DNA of 6,671 bases, from the NCBI GenBank assembly GCA_002452515.1, contig DKEN01000098.1:1850-8520 (forward strand). Reading direction: 5' to 3'. The position numbers and the translations under genes were made by a program. This document shows positions 6,205 through 6,671 of the stretch, one piece after another. Within the stretch, counting starts at the first letter, position 1. Each line of letters starts with the position of its first letter. Source of the DNA: Spartobacteria bacterium UBA6821. Lineage in GTDB: Bacteria; Verrucomicrobiota; Verrucomicrobiia; Chthoniobacterales; UBA6821. The notes under the pieces are model-generated. The model did not search any database. It worked only from the letters and a program-made list of their open reading frames with translations, and was not told the origin of the DNA.

Positions 6205-6591
6205 CTATTCCTGCTCGCGGTGCTCCTCACCCGGCAACGGTTCATCGGGAGGAAGTGTCGGCTCAATCTCATCAAGGAGATTCAGCACGCGCGTTCCGCG
6301 TTCAATGGATTCATCCAGCTGGAAGTGAAGATGAGGGGTGTATTTGAGGATAACGCGGCGTGAGAGCTCATGCTGGAGATGCTGACGCTTGTCGTTGAGC
6401 GTCTTGATCGCCTCCTCTTTCTGCCAGGTGGTGCCGATCGCACTGATGAAGACATGAGCATTCTTCAGATCGGCGGTGATATCGACGGCGCGCACCGAGA
6501 CAAGGGGTGCCTCGAACTTGATTTCCCGTCCAATGATCACACCAAGCTCCCGTTTGAGCAATTCACAGACTCGAAGCAATCGGAGACTCAT
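6205..6591 (-). CDS. rbfA: 30S ribosome-binding factor A
   Basis: RbfA binds the immature 30S subunit near helix 1 of 16S rRNA and assists late maturation and cold adaptation. The 128-residue protein has the typical single KH-like domain. It begins RLLRVCELLKRELGVIIGRE (4-23), continues with VSVRAVDITADLKNAHVFIS (31-50), then LQHELSRRVILKYTPHLHF (72-90), and finishes the domain with LDESIERGTRVLNLLDEI (92-109). An acidic, proline-rich tail (about 110-128) follows. Start at 6591 agrees with the family's usual N-terminus, but the upstream bases (TATTTCCTTTTT) contain no Shine-Dalgarno sequence. It heads the visible part of the rbfA-nrnA-truB-ribF cluster, with 3 bp to the next gene. infB would be expected upstream, outside the window. 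Confidence 0.96.
   Translation of the reverse strand: MSLRLLRVCELLKRELGVIIGREIKFEAPLVSVRAVDITADLKNAHVFISAIGTTWQKEEAIKTLNDKRQHLQHELSRRVILKYTPHLHFQLDESIERGTRVLNLLDEIEPTLPPDEPLPGEEHREQE
6209..6212 (-). promoter_or_regulatory. AGGA Shine-Dalgarno for the nrnA gene
   Basis: AGGA on the minus strand lies inside the last codons of rbfA. It is 7 nt from the GTG at 6201 and 10 nt from the ATG at 6198, so spacing slightly favours GTG while codon strength favours ATG. This is the only well-placed Shine-Dalgarno sequence I found in the window, and it implies translational coupling of nrnA to rbfA. Confidence 0.5.
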
Positions 6592-6671
6592 AAAAAGGAA
6601 ATATTTAGGCTGAAGGCTATTAGACCGTTAGGTCAGACAGGGAAAAGGATGGGCTATAGAAAATGCGAAAA
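6592..6671. other. region upstream of rbfA, no gene recognised
   Basis: These 80 bases up to the window edge hold no recognisable coding end on either strand. A short inverted repeat, GACC-GTTA-GGTC (about 6632-6643), could form only a 4-bp stem. On the minus strand there is a TATAGC that could serve as a weak -10 box, but its -35 region falls at or beyond the edge. Whether rbfA has its own promoter here or is read through from an upstream infB cannot be decided. Confidence 0.3.

Noticed and set aside
6632..6643. Short inverted repeat GACC-GTTA-GGTC upstream of rbfA, considered as an operator or attenuator
   Set aside because: The stem is only 4 bp, the flanking bases do not extend it, and there is no second copy.

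Overview
This window holds seven complete housekeeping genes and the first 19 codons of an eighth. There are no RNA genes, mobile elements, repeats, CRISPR arrays or phage genes. Protein style and gene order suggest a Gram-negative bacterium with moderately high GC, perhaps of the Verrucomicrobiota/PVC group. This taxonomic guess is inference only; no marker here is decisive. Most start codons lack a clear Shine-Dalgarno sequence.

Layout. At the left edge, minus strand, lie the start of an unidentified gene (1-58) and, just upstream of it in transcription, a YqeY/GatB-like protein (85-558). An 81-bp divergent spacer separates yqeY from a plus-strand pair: gltX (glutamyl-tRNA synthetase, 640-1989) and aroE (shikimate dehydrogenase, 2005-2925). 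aroE converges, with only 21 bp between stop codons, on a minus-strand cluster running leftwards from the right edge: rbfA (6205-6591), a DHH/DHHA1 phosphoesterase of the NrnA type (5224-6201), truB (4482-5204) and ribF (2947-4470). This is the tail of the widespread nusA-infB-rbfA-nrnA-truB-ribF cluster for translation, ribosome maturation and RNA turnover. infB would be expected just beyond the right edge.

How the genes fit together. RbfA matures the 30S subunit, TruB makes pseudouridine 55 in tRNA, NrnA-type enzymes clear nanoRNA and pAp, and RibF makes FMN and FAD. GltX charges tRNA with glutamate. YqeY resembles the tRNA-binding tail of GatB, the amidotransferase subunit that acts on Glu-tRNA(Gln), so the divergent yqeY/gltX pair may be functionally linked.

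Main points of interest. (1) The ribF product is 507 residues long instead of about 310. After a complete RibF it carries, in the same frame, about 190 residues that match my memory of the uncharacterised DUF4202 family. A methionine (Met312) sits exactly at the junction. (2) The glutamyl-tRNA synthetase is compact: about 37 residues that hold the zinc-binding/SC-fold insertion in other GluRS proteins appear to be missing. The rest of the window is ordinary core-genome content. I found no new multi-gene system.
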